From the NCBI RefSeq assembly GCF_041549525.1, contig NZ_CP157456.1, positions 4,092,001-4,156,000 on the forward strand: a stretch of 64,000 nucleotides of DNA, written 5' to 3'. This document shows, in pieces, positions 1-7,581 of this stretch. The notes beneath the pieces were generated by a model. It searched no databases. It worked only from the letters and a program-made list of their open reading frames with translations, and was not told the DNA's origin. The DNA comes from Paenarthrobacter aurescens. GTDB lineage: Bacteria; Actinomycetota; Actinomycetes; Actinomycetales; Micrococcaceae. Numbering within the stretch: the stretch's first letter is position 1; every line of letters begins with the position of its first letter. The translations under genes were made by a program, and so were the position numbers.

Positions 1-836
1 ATTTGCTGACCAAGGAGCTGGGTGAGGGGGAAGCCGTGGTGTTCGCCCGTTCAGCTACTGCGGGCGGCCAGTCCATGCCGGTGCATTGGGGTGGGGATTG
101 TGAATCAACGTTCGCTGCGATGGCGGAGTCGTTGCGCGGCGGACTTTCCCTGGCCGCCTCGGGGTTCTCTTTCTGGAGCCATGATATTGGTGGTTTTGAG
201 GGGACGCCTGAGCCGGAAATCTTCAAGCGTTGGATCGCTTTTGGGCTTCTTTCTTCCCATTCGCGCCTCCACGGTTCCAATTCGTACAGGGTTCCGTGGC
301 TTGTGGATGAGGAGTCCGTGGATGTTCTGCGCCATTTCACGGAGCAGAAGATGCGTCTGATGCCTTATCTGCAGATGGCGGCCGAAGAGGCCTATTCGCA
401 AGGTATTCCGCTGATGCGGCCCATGTTCATGGAGTTCCCGGAGGACCCTGGCTGCGCACCTTTGGACCGTCAGTACATGCTGGGGCCGGATCTTCTGGTT
501 GCTCCGGTAATGACTCCGGGCGGGGAGGTCTCCTTCTACCTCCCGGAGGGCACCTGGACGCATTTTCAGACGGGTGAGACGTTGAGCGGTCCGCGCTGGC
601 ATCACAAGGAGTGCACCGTAATGGAGGCTGCGGTGTGGGTGCGGGAAGCGGCCGTCATTCCGGTTGGCACGGTGTCCAACCGGCCGGATTACCAGTGGAC
701 CGAGGACGTGGAGTTCCATGCTTTTGCGGCCCCGGACGGTCTGCGGCGCACATTGCGCGTTCCTGCCCCTGATGGAGGCAGCAAGACTTTCGAGGTGGTG
801 GTCCAGGGCGGGAAAGTCACGGCGACGTCCCTCTGA
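1..836 (+). CDS. Glycoside hydrolase family 31, alpha-xylosidase/alpha-glucosidase type (5' truncated)
   Basis: This is the C-terminal 278 or so codons of a gene that starts before the window; the frame is open to the left edge and the first TTG is not a credible start. The fragment carries the GH31 signature FARSAT...PVHWGGD; the Asp of WGGD corresponds to the acid/base residue of YicI-type enzymes (Asp482 in E. coli YicI). It is followed by the conserved FWSHDIGGFEG and RLHGSNSYRVPW stretches, then the C-terminal beta domains. The nucleophile Asp lies upstream, outside the window. GH31 enzymes of this branch release alpha-linked xylose or glucose from oligosaccharides in the cytosol. The exact substrate cannot be read from this part. 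A strong terminator hairpin follows the stop. Confidence 0.9.
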   Translation, partial: LLTKELGEGEAVVFARSATAGGQSMPVHWGGDCESTFAAMAESLRGGLSLAASGFSFWSHDIGGFEGTPEPEIFKRWIAFGLLSSHSRLHGSNSYRVPWLVDEESVDVLRHFTEQKMRLMPYLQMAAEEAYSQGIPLMRPMFMEFPEDPGCAPLDRQYMLGPDLLVAPVMTPGGEVSFYLPEGTWTHFQTGETLSGPRWHHKECTVMEAAVWVREAAVIPVGTVSNRPDYQWTEDVEFHAFAAPDGLRRTLRVPAPDGGSKTFEVVVQGGKVTATSL

Positions 837-871
837 CGGAATAACGGCACCGGAGCGGCACCGCAGTAAAG

Positions 872-899
872 GCACGACGGCGCCCCCCGCCGTCGTGCG
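872..899. terminator. Bidirectional terminator, CGACGGCG-family hairpin
   Basis: GCACGACGGCG (872-882) pairs perfectly with CGCCGTCGTGC (889-899) across a 6-nt loop. It lies between two convergent genes, so it can serve both strands. The same stem recurs at many gene ends in this window. Confidence 0.85.
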
Positions 900-925
900 T
901 TTGCTGCTTTTTGCCGGTGGCCGGC

Positions 926-1423
926 TTAGCGCGCGTCCTTCTTGGCTTGGCGTTGGGCGCCCTGGGAACGGCTGGAGGCGTCCCGTTTGACGCCGCCGGT
1001 GGTTTTTTGGTGCGAGCGTGCGCGACCCGAATCGGTGGTGGAGGAGTTCCCGGCGCCGGTGCTTTCCGGTCCGGTGGACTTACCGGCACTGGCGCGTTCC
1101 AGCCGCTCATCCTTCAGTTCCTCCGCGGCCTCATGCGCCACCCGGGCCAGTTCTTTGCTGACAATGGAAAGTGCTTCCTCGAACACGAATGCGCGGGCGC
1201 GCGCTTTGTCCGATTTGTTGGCAGCGGCTCCGCGGGCGCCGGCCTCCAGCACCTCCTCTGCCGCCTTGCGCCGGTAGTTGGTGGTGTATTTGTTCCGGGC
1301 CTTGCGTACCCGTTTATGGAGTTTGAGGAGGCCTTCCTCGTCCAGGAGCTCGAGCCTGGCTGGCTCCAATTCGCGAATCATATCGAGTTGATCTTGCTTC
1401 AACACCCACAGATATTGGTCCAT
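926..1423 (-). CDS. Conserved hypothetical protein, highly charged with basic tail
   Basis: This 165-residue protein has no family I can name. Residues 1-110 look helical and rich in Glu, Arg, Lys and Ala (for example LLKLHKRVRKARNKY and ARAFVFEEALSIVSKELARVAHEAAEELKDERLERA). The last 55 residues are a disordered Ser/Thr/Gly/Arg/Lys-rich tail ending QRQAKKDAR. There is no signal peptide or membrane segment. Such a composition would suit a nucleic-acid-binding or nucleoid-associated protein, but that is inference. The ATG start is supported by a GGAAG ribosome binding site 9 nt upstream. It is convergent with the GH31 gene, sharing the hairpin at 872-899. Confidence 0.7.
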   Translation of the reverse strand: MDQYLWVLKQDQLDMIRELEPARLELLDEEGLLKLHKRVRKARNKYTTNYRRKAAEEVLEAGARGAAANKSDKARARAFVFEEALSIVSKELARVAHEAAEELKDERLERASAGKSTGPESTGAGNSSTTDSGRARSHQKTTGGVKRDASSRSQGAQRQAKKDAR

Positions 1424-1500
1424 TTGCCGATACTTCCATACCTCCCGTCCAAGGTATAGACCGTCACGGAGTTCTCACTTGAAGAGGGTGGGGGCATGTT

Positions 1501-2406
1501 CTATTCGAAGAGCGTGGGGTCCGCCGTGAGGGCCACGTACGCCCAAACATCAAGGCCCAGGGGCTCGAGTTCCGCCACTACAGCCCGGCGGACGGCATCC
1601 TCCTGGCCAATGTTCCACTCGGACCCGGCCACCACGAAGTCCACCTCTACGTAGAGCTTGCGGCCCACCTTGCCGGACCGGATCAGCGGCTCCTGCAGCC
1701 CGTACTGTTTCCGGACAGCGTGGACAGCCTCGGTAATGGCGGCGTCGATCTCTTTGGATGGCGCGCCTTCGAGGAGTTCGTTCAATCCTGACCTGATCAA
1801 GCCGACGGGGATGTAGGCAAGGATCAGGCAGGCGATGAGCACCAGCACGGGGTCCACGTAGAGGGCCGCGTCAACCAATCCCTGGCCCTGCAGGATCAAG
1901 GCAACCCCGGCCCCGAGGACCATCATGACGCTCAGGATGGCTCCCGCCCGCCATTGCGCAATCTCCGCACCCGCCAGGTCCGAGTCCGGTGCCGCACGCC
2001 GCATCCACCAGGCCACGAGGAATCCCACTGCGGCGGTAACCGCCCCGTAAACGGCAATGATGGCGGCGCTGACCGGGGCGCCGCCGTCGCGAATGACCAG
2101 CACCGCATCAGCTGCAGCCACCAGGAGAGTGGCGGCCACCGCGATCCCCTGGATCAACACCACAAACGGCGTCAGAGCATCCCGCCCAAAGGGAAAGCGA
2201 CGGGTTGGTCCGGCCGCTGAAGCGGAGGAAGCTGTGAGGGACACGGCGGACAGAATCAGGCCGATGCCCATATAGGCGCCGTCAAAGACAATGATCCTTG
2301 TTCCGCTGAGCACGCCCAGGATCAGGGCCCCGGCTGCAGTAATGGCTGAGACCCATAAAGATACCCGCAGGGCGCGTCCCTCAGCCCTGAGCGCCGGTTG
2401 GCTCAC
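1501..2406 (-). CDS. Cation diffusion facilitator-like transporter with degenerate metal site
   Basis: A 301-residue integral membrane protein with the CDF/ZT layout: about six membrane segments in residues 12-210 and a cytoplasmic C-terminal domain (residues 212-301, KLYVEVDFVV...). The FPFGRDAL motif after TM2 matches the (F/Y)xxGxxR/K signature of CDF proteins. Zinc-exporting CDFs use D..D in TM2 and HxxxD in TM5. Here TM2 reads FDGAYM (only the first Asp kept) and TM5 reads AQWRAG, with Gln and Gly where His and Asp are expected. The fold is convincing but Zn/Fe/Mn transport by the usual site is doubtful. It probably follows the STAS-like gene in one transcription unit, 72 bp downstream of it. 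Confidence 0.8.
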   Translation of the reverse strand: MSQPALRAEGRALRVSLWVSAITAAGALILGVLSGTRIIVFDGAYMGIGLILSAVSLTASSASAAGPTRRFPFGRDALTPFVVLIQGIAVAATLLVAAADAVLVIRDGGAPVSAAIIAVYGAVTAAVGFLVAWWMRRAAPDSDLAGAEIAQWRAGAILSVMMVLGAGVALILQGQGLVDAALYVDPVLVLIACLILAYIPVGLIRSGLNELLEGAPSKEIDAAITEAVHAVRKQYGLQEPLIRSGKVGRKLYVEVDFVVAGSEWNIGQEDAVRRAVVAELEPLGLDVWAYVALTADPTLFE

Positions 2407-2478
2407 GGCGACGCCATCAGTTGGCGCCCGTGGCAGTGGCAGCCGGCAAGGACGTTGTTCCTTTCGGTGCCGGTCCGC

Positions 2479-2901
2479 TCACTGTGAAGATCCTCCCAGG
2501 GAACCTGCACGGCGGGTCAATGATTCGCCTGCCGGCTGCCCCTCCAGAAGCCATGCAGTGGCCTCTGCTTCCGAGGTAAAAAACCGGGTGGGGCAAGGTG
2601 CCGGCTGGGCGGCCAGCTGGTAGTCGACCAGTATGCGGTCAACGGCGTTTTCACCCAGCAACGCAATTTTGGAGGCCGCGCAGGGTTCAATGAAAACGTC
2701 ACGTGCAGCCCGGCTCAAGTGGCTCGCGTTGGCCATTCTGACAAGCAACGGATAGCGGGTGCCGCCGGCGAACCCGTTGACTGCGTCCACAGCGGCCCGG
2801 GCATTCTGCGCTTCGATCCGGACGCCCGGATGCCACGCCAGCAACAGGACATTGTCCGGTTGGAGCTGGAGGGTGTAATCAACGTGGTCCGCCTCAGCCA
2901 T
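2479..2901 (-). CDS. STAS/SpoIIAA-like small protein, function unknown
   Basis: A 140-residue soluble protein starting MAEADHVDYTLQLQPDNVLLLAWHPG. The ATG at 2901 is chosen over an upstream in-frame start because GGAG lies about 7 nt before it, and the upstream extension reads through an 18-bp direct repeat. The alternating strands and helices, the PLLVRMANASHLSRAARDVF segment and the C-terminal PTRFFTSEAEATAWL segment resemble the STAS-like proteins common in Arthrobacter, whose role is not known. No phospho-acceptor Ser can be assigned confidently. It sits 72 bp upstream of the CDF-like transporter gene and may be cotranscribed with it. Confidence 0.7.
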   Translation of the reverse strand: MAEADHVDYTLQLQPDNVLLLAWHPGVRIEAQNARAAVDAVNGFAGGTRYPLLVRMANASHLSRAARDVFIEPCAASKIALLGENAVDRILVDYQLAAQPAPCPTRFFTSEAEATAWLLEGQPAGESLTRRAGSLGGSSQ

Positions 2902-2924
2902 AGAACCGTCTCCATCTGTGCAGG

Positions 2925-2960
2925 TTCCCGGATCTCTGCAGATTCCCGGATCCCTGCACG
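2925..2960. repeat. 18-bp direct repeat in the leader of the STAS-like gene
   Basis: TTCCCGGATCTCTGCAGA (2925-2942) is followed directly by TTCCCGGATCCCTGCACG (2943-2960) and a partial third copy TTCCCAGG. It lies just upstream of the ATG at 2901 on the minus strand. It may be a regulatory repeat or slippage product. Confidence 0.6.
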
Positions 2961-3050
2961 TTCCCAGGGCAGCCCGCTCGCCACGGGCTGACTCCACCCT
3001 GCACCACGAGGCACTGATCGCGTCTCATCCAAAAAGAGTGATCTTTGCGC

Positions 3051-3992
3051 TCAGGCCGTAAAGCGGCGCCTGTAGTCCGTGGGCGAGGTGGAAAAGGCGC
3101 CGGCAAAGTTCTGCCGCAGGGTCACGGCGCTGCCGAAGCCGCATTCGGCCGCCACTTGGTCCATGGACAAATCGGTGGTTTCCAGCAGCCTGCGCGCAGC
3201 ATCCAGGCGGCGGGTGCGTATCCAGGCCGACGGCGTGGTCCCTGTTGAGGCGCGGAAGGCACGCACAAAGGTTCTCCGGCTCATGTGGGCCTGGGCCGCG
3301 AGCCGGTCGATGCTGAGGTTTTCGCCCAACCGACCCATGGCCCATTCGAGCAGCCGGGCCATGAGGTCATCTTCGGCCCGCGGCGGCAGAGGATGCTCAA
3401 TGTACTGGGCTTGGCCGCCTTCACGGTGTGGAGCGATGACGAGGCTTCTTGCTACTTGGTTGGCTGCCTCCGACCCCAGGCGGGCCCTCACCAGATGGAG
3501 GCAGGCATCGAGTCCGGACGCCGTACCGGCGGAGGTCAGGACATCTCCGTGATCGATGTACAGCACGGTCTGGTCCAGGGAAACCTCGGGATGACGGACG
3601 GTGAGGGAGTCAAAAGCCTGCCAATGCGTCACGGCAGAACGCCCCTTGAGCAGGCCGGCGTCCGCAACAGGGATGGCCCCCAGGCACAGCCCCACTATGG
3701 TTGCGCCCCTGGCATGGGCCTCTTGAAGGACGTGGCTGAGGGCCCCGCCGGGCTCGCGTTCGTCGTCGAACCACGAGGGCACCACCACGACGTCAGCCTG
3801 TTCCGCCGTCGAGGGTCCTTGGACCTGTCCCAAGGTGTACCCCTCAGCGGTTTGGACGCTGCCGGCCCGGTCAGAGAACAGGACGGTGGTCCACTCAGCC
3901 AATCCTTGGCGGGACACTTCGTCGAACACCATCTGCGGCACCGCCAAGTGGAACATGGTGATGCCGTCGAAGGCATAGACCGCGATTCTCAC
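3051..3992 (-). CDS. GlxA-family transcriptional regulator (DJ-1/PfpI plus AraC HTH)
   Basis: A 313-residue regulator. Residues 1-185 form a DJ-1/PfpI (class I amidotransferase-like) domain, with the nucleophile-elbow segment GLCLGAIPVADAGLL and the segment TSAGTASGLDACLHLVR. Residues about 215-313 form an AraC HTH pair (LSIDRLAAQAHMSRRTFVRAF and MDQVAAECGFGSAVTLRQNF). The GTG at 3992 is preferred because GGAAC lies 7 nt upstream and MRIAVYAFDGI is a typical family N-terminus. It is divergent from the isochorismatase gene at 4124, the usual arrangement for a regulator and its target. It probably controls that gene in response to a small molecule sensed by the DJ-1-like domain. Confidence 0.88.
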   Translation of the reverse strand: MRIAVYAFDGITMFHLAVPQMVFDEVSRQGLAEWTTVLFSDRAGSVQTAEGYTLGQVQGPSTAEQADVVVVPSWFDDEREPGGALSHVLQEAHARGATIVGLCLGAIPVADAGLLKGRSAVTHWQAFDSLTVRHPEVSLDQTVLYIDHGDVLTSAGTASGLDACLHLVRARLGSEAANQVARSLVIAPHREGGQAQYIEHPLPPRAEDDLMARLLEWAMGRLGENLSIDRLAAQAHMSRRTFVRAFRASTGTTPSAWIRTRRLDAARRLLETTDLSMDQVAAECGFGSAVTLRQNFAGAFSTSPTDYRRRFTA

Positions 3993-4123
3993 GCTGAGTT
4001 CCTTCTTCCTTTGGCCCAAATCAATCGTATATGGGCAGACGTGCCACTGGTGCGCCGGTTCGCAGGGATCAAAGATGGAATGGTCCGCCAATTCCGCCCC
4101 AGCTATTACTCCGGGAGACCACT

Positions 4124-4762
4124 ATGAGCACCACCCGCCGCGCCCTGATCCTCGTTGATGTCCAGCAGCAGTACTTCAGCGGACCCCTGGAGATCCAGTA
4201 CCCGGCCCACCAAGAGTCGCTTCCCAGGATCACCCAGGCGATCGATGCAGCTACTGCTGCAGGCCTTCCCATCGCAGTGATCCAGCACAGTGAAGGTGAA
4301 GGCGCCCCCGTCTTCGCGCCCGGGACCGCCGGGTATGAGCTGCATCCTGAGGTGGAAGGCCGCAGGACCGGTTCCTGGAAGGCGGTGGTCAAGCAGCACG
4401 GTTCGGTGTACGCCGGCACCGACGTTGCCGCTTGGCTGCGGGAGCACGACGTCGGCACCGTCACCTTGGTGGGTTACATGACCAACAACTGCATTCTCGC
4501 CTCAGCCGCCGAAGCAGAATTTCTCGGCTTCACCACCGAAGTCCTCTCGGATGCCACCGGCGCCATCAACCTCAGCAACCATGCCGGAAGCGCTGATGCG
4601 AAGACTGTTCACACCACCTTGATGGCACTGCTGAACTCCAACTGGGCTGCCGTTGCATCCACCCAAGCATGGGCCGGGGCCGTCCAAGCGGGCCAGCCTC
4701 TGGAGAAGAGCGATCTGGGCAGCTCCGCCGTAGCGGGAGCGGCCGTGCACGCAGCGCGCTGA
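4124..4762 (+). CDS. Isochorismatase-family cysteine hydrolase
   Basis: A 212-residue soluble hydrolase of the isochorismatase/nicotinamidase superfamily. The catalytic triad is visible: Asp12 in ALILVDVQ, Lys86 in GSWKAVVK and Cys123 in GYMTNNCILASA. The ATG at 4124 follows a GGGAG ribosome binding site. Members hydrolyse amides (nicotinamide, N-carbamoyl compounds) or isochorismate; the substrate here cannot be told. It is divergent from the GlxA-type regulator, which likely controls it, and convergent with the MFS gene 9 bp beyond its stop. Confidence 0.88.
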   Translation: MSTTRRALILVDVQQQYFSGPLEIQYPAHQESLPRITQAIDAATAAGLPIAVIQHSEGEGAPVFAPGTAGYELHPEVEGRRTGSWKAVVKQHGSVYAGTDVAAWLREHDVGTVTLVGYMTNNCILASAAEAEFLGFTTEVLSDATGAINLSNHAGSADAKTVHTTLMALLNSNWAAVASTQAWAGAVQAGQPLEKSDLGSSAVAGAAVHAAR

Positions 4763-4771
4763 TCAGCTACC

Positions 4772-6187
4772 TCAGTGGGAAGACGGCGAGTCCGCGCTTT
4801 CGCTCTCCCGTTCTTCCGCCGCTTTCTGCGCATAGGAGGCAGAGACGCGGCGGTAGACGGGCGTGAGGAAAGCGATCAACGCCACCACGATCATGATGAT
4901 GCCGGCAGCAAGGAACACCAAGGCGATGCCACGGGAAATCCCCTCGCCAAGCAGCGGCTCCAGGCTGGCCGATCCCTCAGCGGAACGGGCGTAGGGGATG
5001 ATCCAGAACTGGGCGATCGGTGCGATGAGGAAGGAAGTGATGGGCGCTGCTGCGGACTCGAAAGCCATGGCGAAGCCAAACACCCTGCCCTGCCGGGGCA
5101 GCGGCACCACGCTTTGGATGACTGTCTGCTCGGCGGCCTCCACCACGGGAACCAGCGCCATGTAAAGCCAGATTCCCACGATGTAGAGCCAGGCCCACTC
5201 GCGGAACGTGAACATCGCACCAATGAAGCCCATGAGCACCACGGCAATGAGCATGGTCCGCAAGGGGTTGGAGCCCAAGCCGAACTTTCCAATCAGAGCA
5301 CCGCCCAGGATGAAGCCGGTAGCTCCAATGGCAAAGACAATCCCCCACATCTCCACGGAGAACATTTCCAGGCCGTAAGGGTCCATCAACGCCATGTAGA
5401 CGCCGCCGATGAAGTTGTTGAACGTGGAGAAAAGAATCAGCGCAAACAGCCCGGATATTGCCATCACTGCAGCCCATGATCCCCGCAGATCAAAACCACC
5501 CTGGGCATCGGAGGCAGCGGCCTTCACTTCCTCCGGGAGACGCAGCGTCAGTAAATGTGCGAAAGCGAGGGCTGTCAGAACCAGGGCCACAACAACGGTC
5601 CACCCCATGCCCAGCATCCCCACCGACAACCCGGAGAGGACCGAGGTAACAATGAACATGAGCCCTTGGACCATGCCCACCAACCCGTTGGCGTTGGCCC
5701 GCCGATCAGGTTCGATCAGGATGGTGACGGTGGTGGACAGGGCAATGTTGCGCATGTTTTCCACCACGGCGCCGATCAGGATGATCATGGTGAAGATCCA
5801 GAACCACGGCTGGGTCAGGTCAAGGAGTGCTTCCTCCGGTGTCAGCAGGAACATGACGCCGGACAGGACGAACATCAGCATGGTGAACGCTGCAGCGAAC
5901 CGCATCACGGCAAGTTTCCGGTAGCGGTCCACAAAGGTTCCAAAGCTGATGCTGGAGAGTGCGATCAACAGCATGTACGCACCGCCGATCACCCCGGTGG
6001 CTATGACGTTGCGTGTCTCCAAATACACCCAGAACGTCAGGGCGAACCACAGGTAGCTGGTGGTGATGTTCGCCAAGGCGGTGTTGACCAGGATCCCGTA
6101 GAAGGTCCTGGAACTTTCCGCGGGAGTCCGCAGGGAGAGATCGATGCTGTCAGTAGACGCGGCTGAGGCCGGTTCCTGCTCGGTCAT
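4772..6187 (-). CDS. MFS transporter (12-TM, exporter-like)
   Basis: A 471-residue polytopic membrane protein of the major facilitator superfamily, with membrane segments from about residue 28 (FYGILVNTALANITTSYLWFALTFWVYLE) and the loop 2-3 motif GTFVDRYRKL. The frame stays open far upstream, antisense to the histidine kinase gene, but the ATG at 6187 (MTEQEPASAA...) is the only start that keeps the intergenic region and family length. The shape resembles enterobactin-exporter or macrolide-efflux-like MFS proteins; substrate unknown. The C-terminal tail is charged (SYAQKAAEERESESADSPSSH). It is divergent from the histidine kinase gene at 6266. Confidence 0.85.
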   Translation of the reverse strand: MTEQEPASAASTDSIDLSLRTPAESSRTFYGILVNTALANITTSYLWFALTFWVYLETRNVIATGVIGGAYMLLIALSSISFGTFVDRYRKLAVMRFAAAFTMLMFVLSGVMFLLTPEEALLDLTQPWFWIFTMIILIGAVVENMRNIALSTTVTILIEPDRRANANGLVGMVQGLMFIVTSVLSGLSVGMLGMGWTVVVALVLTALAFAHLLTLRLPEEVKAAASDAQGGFDLRGSWAAVMAISGLFALILFSTFNNFIGGVYMALMDPYGLEMFSVEMWGIVFAIGATGFILGGALIGKFGLGSNPLRTMLIAVVLMGFIGAMFTFREWAWLYIVGIWLYMALVPVVEAAEQTVIQSVVPLPRQGRVFGFAMAFESAAAPITSFLIAPIAQFWIIPYARSAEGSASLEPLLGEGISRGIALVFLAAGIIMIVVALIAFLTPVYRRVSASYAQKAAEERESESADSPSSH

Positions 6188-6265
6188 GGGTCCCAGTAAA
6201 CCACCGCCGCCAACGTCCCGGTAGTATCGGCAGGGAATCCTAATGACGCTTGGGGGAGTAATAAG

Positions 6266-7495
6266 ATGACGGACGTTCAGGGACAGCTGTCCTTCACAGA
6301 TGACATCAGCCGGGACCTGGAATTGCTGGAATACGGTCTGGACCCCGCCGCGGATTCCACCCTGCTTCCCAATGCCGCCGTCATGAGTGCCCTGCAGAAC
6401 CTTGTGCGGCTCGCCACGGAGCTTTGCGGCGCTCCTTTTGGCGTGGTCAACATCATCAGCGCGGAGTACCAGCACCAGATCGGCGCTTGGGGTGTGGACC
6501 CCGGTGTCTGCTCGCGTGAAGATTCCATGTGTGCCAAGGTTTTCCTCTCCCGCGAGAGGACCGTGGTCCCTGATGCGTCCCGGGATCCACGCTTCGCGGA
6601 CAACCCTTTTGTTACCGGTGAAATCGGCAACGTCCGCTTCTATGCCTCGGTCCCGTTGCAGACCGAATCCGGGTTTGTCCCCGGAACCTTGTGCGTCTTC
6701 TCGGACAAGACCAAAGAGCTGCGTCCCGAGCAGGTGAGCATGCTGGAGGTGCTGGCTAAGCAGGTGGTGGAGTTGTTGGAACTTCAGCACCGCACCGTCC
6801 AGCTGGACAGGACCTATGCCGAATTGCGGGAGAGCAACGCCAAGCTCGCAGGCTTTGCCGGCAGGGTCAGCCATGATCTCCGCATTCCGCTCACCACCAT
6901 CCTGGGCTATGTGGAACTGGTGGAAGACGATCCCGACGTTGAACCGAACAGCACAGCGGCACGTTATTTGGACCGCATCGGCTCCAGCGGGCGCCGGATG
7001 CTGGGCATGCTGGAGGACGTTCTGAGCTATTCCAGGGTGGGCGGAGCAGTCCAACCCACCTATGTGTCGCTGCGCGAGGTCACCGAGGAAGTAGCCCGCG
7101 ATTTGGGCATTGAAAACCACCGGATTGTTGAAGTGGAAGACCTGAGTTTGCATGCCGACCGCGGGCAGCTCCGCACACTGCTGCAGAACCTGCTCTCCAA
7201 CGCCATGAACTACCGCAGCCCTGAGCGCGATCTCCGCGTCCGGATCAGCGGTGTTTCCAACTATCAGGGCGCAACGGTGTTCGTTGCGGATAACGGTAAG
7301 GGCATCAGGCCGCAGGACCGCGCCAAAGCCCTGGAACCACTGGTGCGCCTGCGGCGGGAAGGCGACGGTCCTGGTTCCGGACTTGGCTTGGCCACCTGCA
7401 ACAGCATCGCCAAGGCTCACGGTGGCGACCTCACCCTGACGGAAACCCCCGGCGGCGGAACCACGGTGGCCATCAGCTTCCCCGCCGGTCTCTAA
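6266..7495 (+). CDS. GAF-domain sensor histidine kinase (orphan)
   Basis: A 409-residue soluble histidine kinase with no membrane segment. Residues about 40-175 form a GAF domain (FGVVNIISAEYQHQIGAWG, SMCAKVFLSRERTVVPDASRDPRF, FYASVPLQTESGFVPGTLCV). A short coiled region leads to the HisKA domain, with phospho-acceptor His203 in FAGRVSHDLRIPL. The HATPase domain has the N box (LLQNLLSNAMNYRSP), G1 (FVADNGKGI) and G2 (GSGLGLATCNSIAKAHGG). There is no response regulator beside it, so its partner is elsewhere. The GAF domain has no evident phytochrome Cys-bilin site. It likely senses an intracellular ligand or redox state. Confidence 0.9.
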   Translation: MTDVQGQLSFTDDISRDLELLEYGLDPAADSTLLPNAAVMSALQNLVRLATELCGAPFGVVNIISAEYQHQIGAWGVDPGVCSREDSMCAKVFLSRERTVVPDASRDPRFADNPFVTGEIGNVRFYASVPLQTESGFVPGTLCVFSDKTKELRPEQVSMLEVLAKQVVELLELQHRTVQLDRTYAELRESNAKLAGFAGRVSHDLRIPLTTILGYVELVEDDPDVEPNSTAARYLDRIGSSGRRMLGMLEDVLSYSRVGGAVQPTYVSLREVTEEVARDLGIENHRIVEVEDLSLHADRGQLRTLLQNLLSNAMNYRSPERDLRVRISGVSNYQGATVFVADNGKGIRPQDRAKALEPLVRLRREGDGPGSGLGLATCNSIAKAHGGDLTLTETPGGGTTVAISFPAGL

Positions 7496-7581
7496 CCACT
7501 CCGGGGTGTCGCCGCGGCCCGGGGCGTTGCGCCTGTCATCATTCGAGGCATGACCACCAGGTACGCCCGGTAAAGAAAACC

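Noticed and set aside
105..875. 256-codon minus-strand open frame opposite the GH31 gene
   Set aside because: GH31 is unmistakable on the plus strand; the minus frame has no recognisable domain and crosses the terminator.
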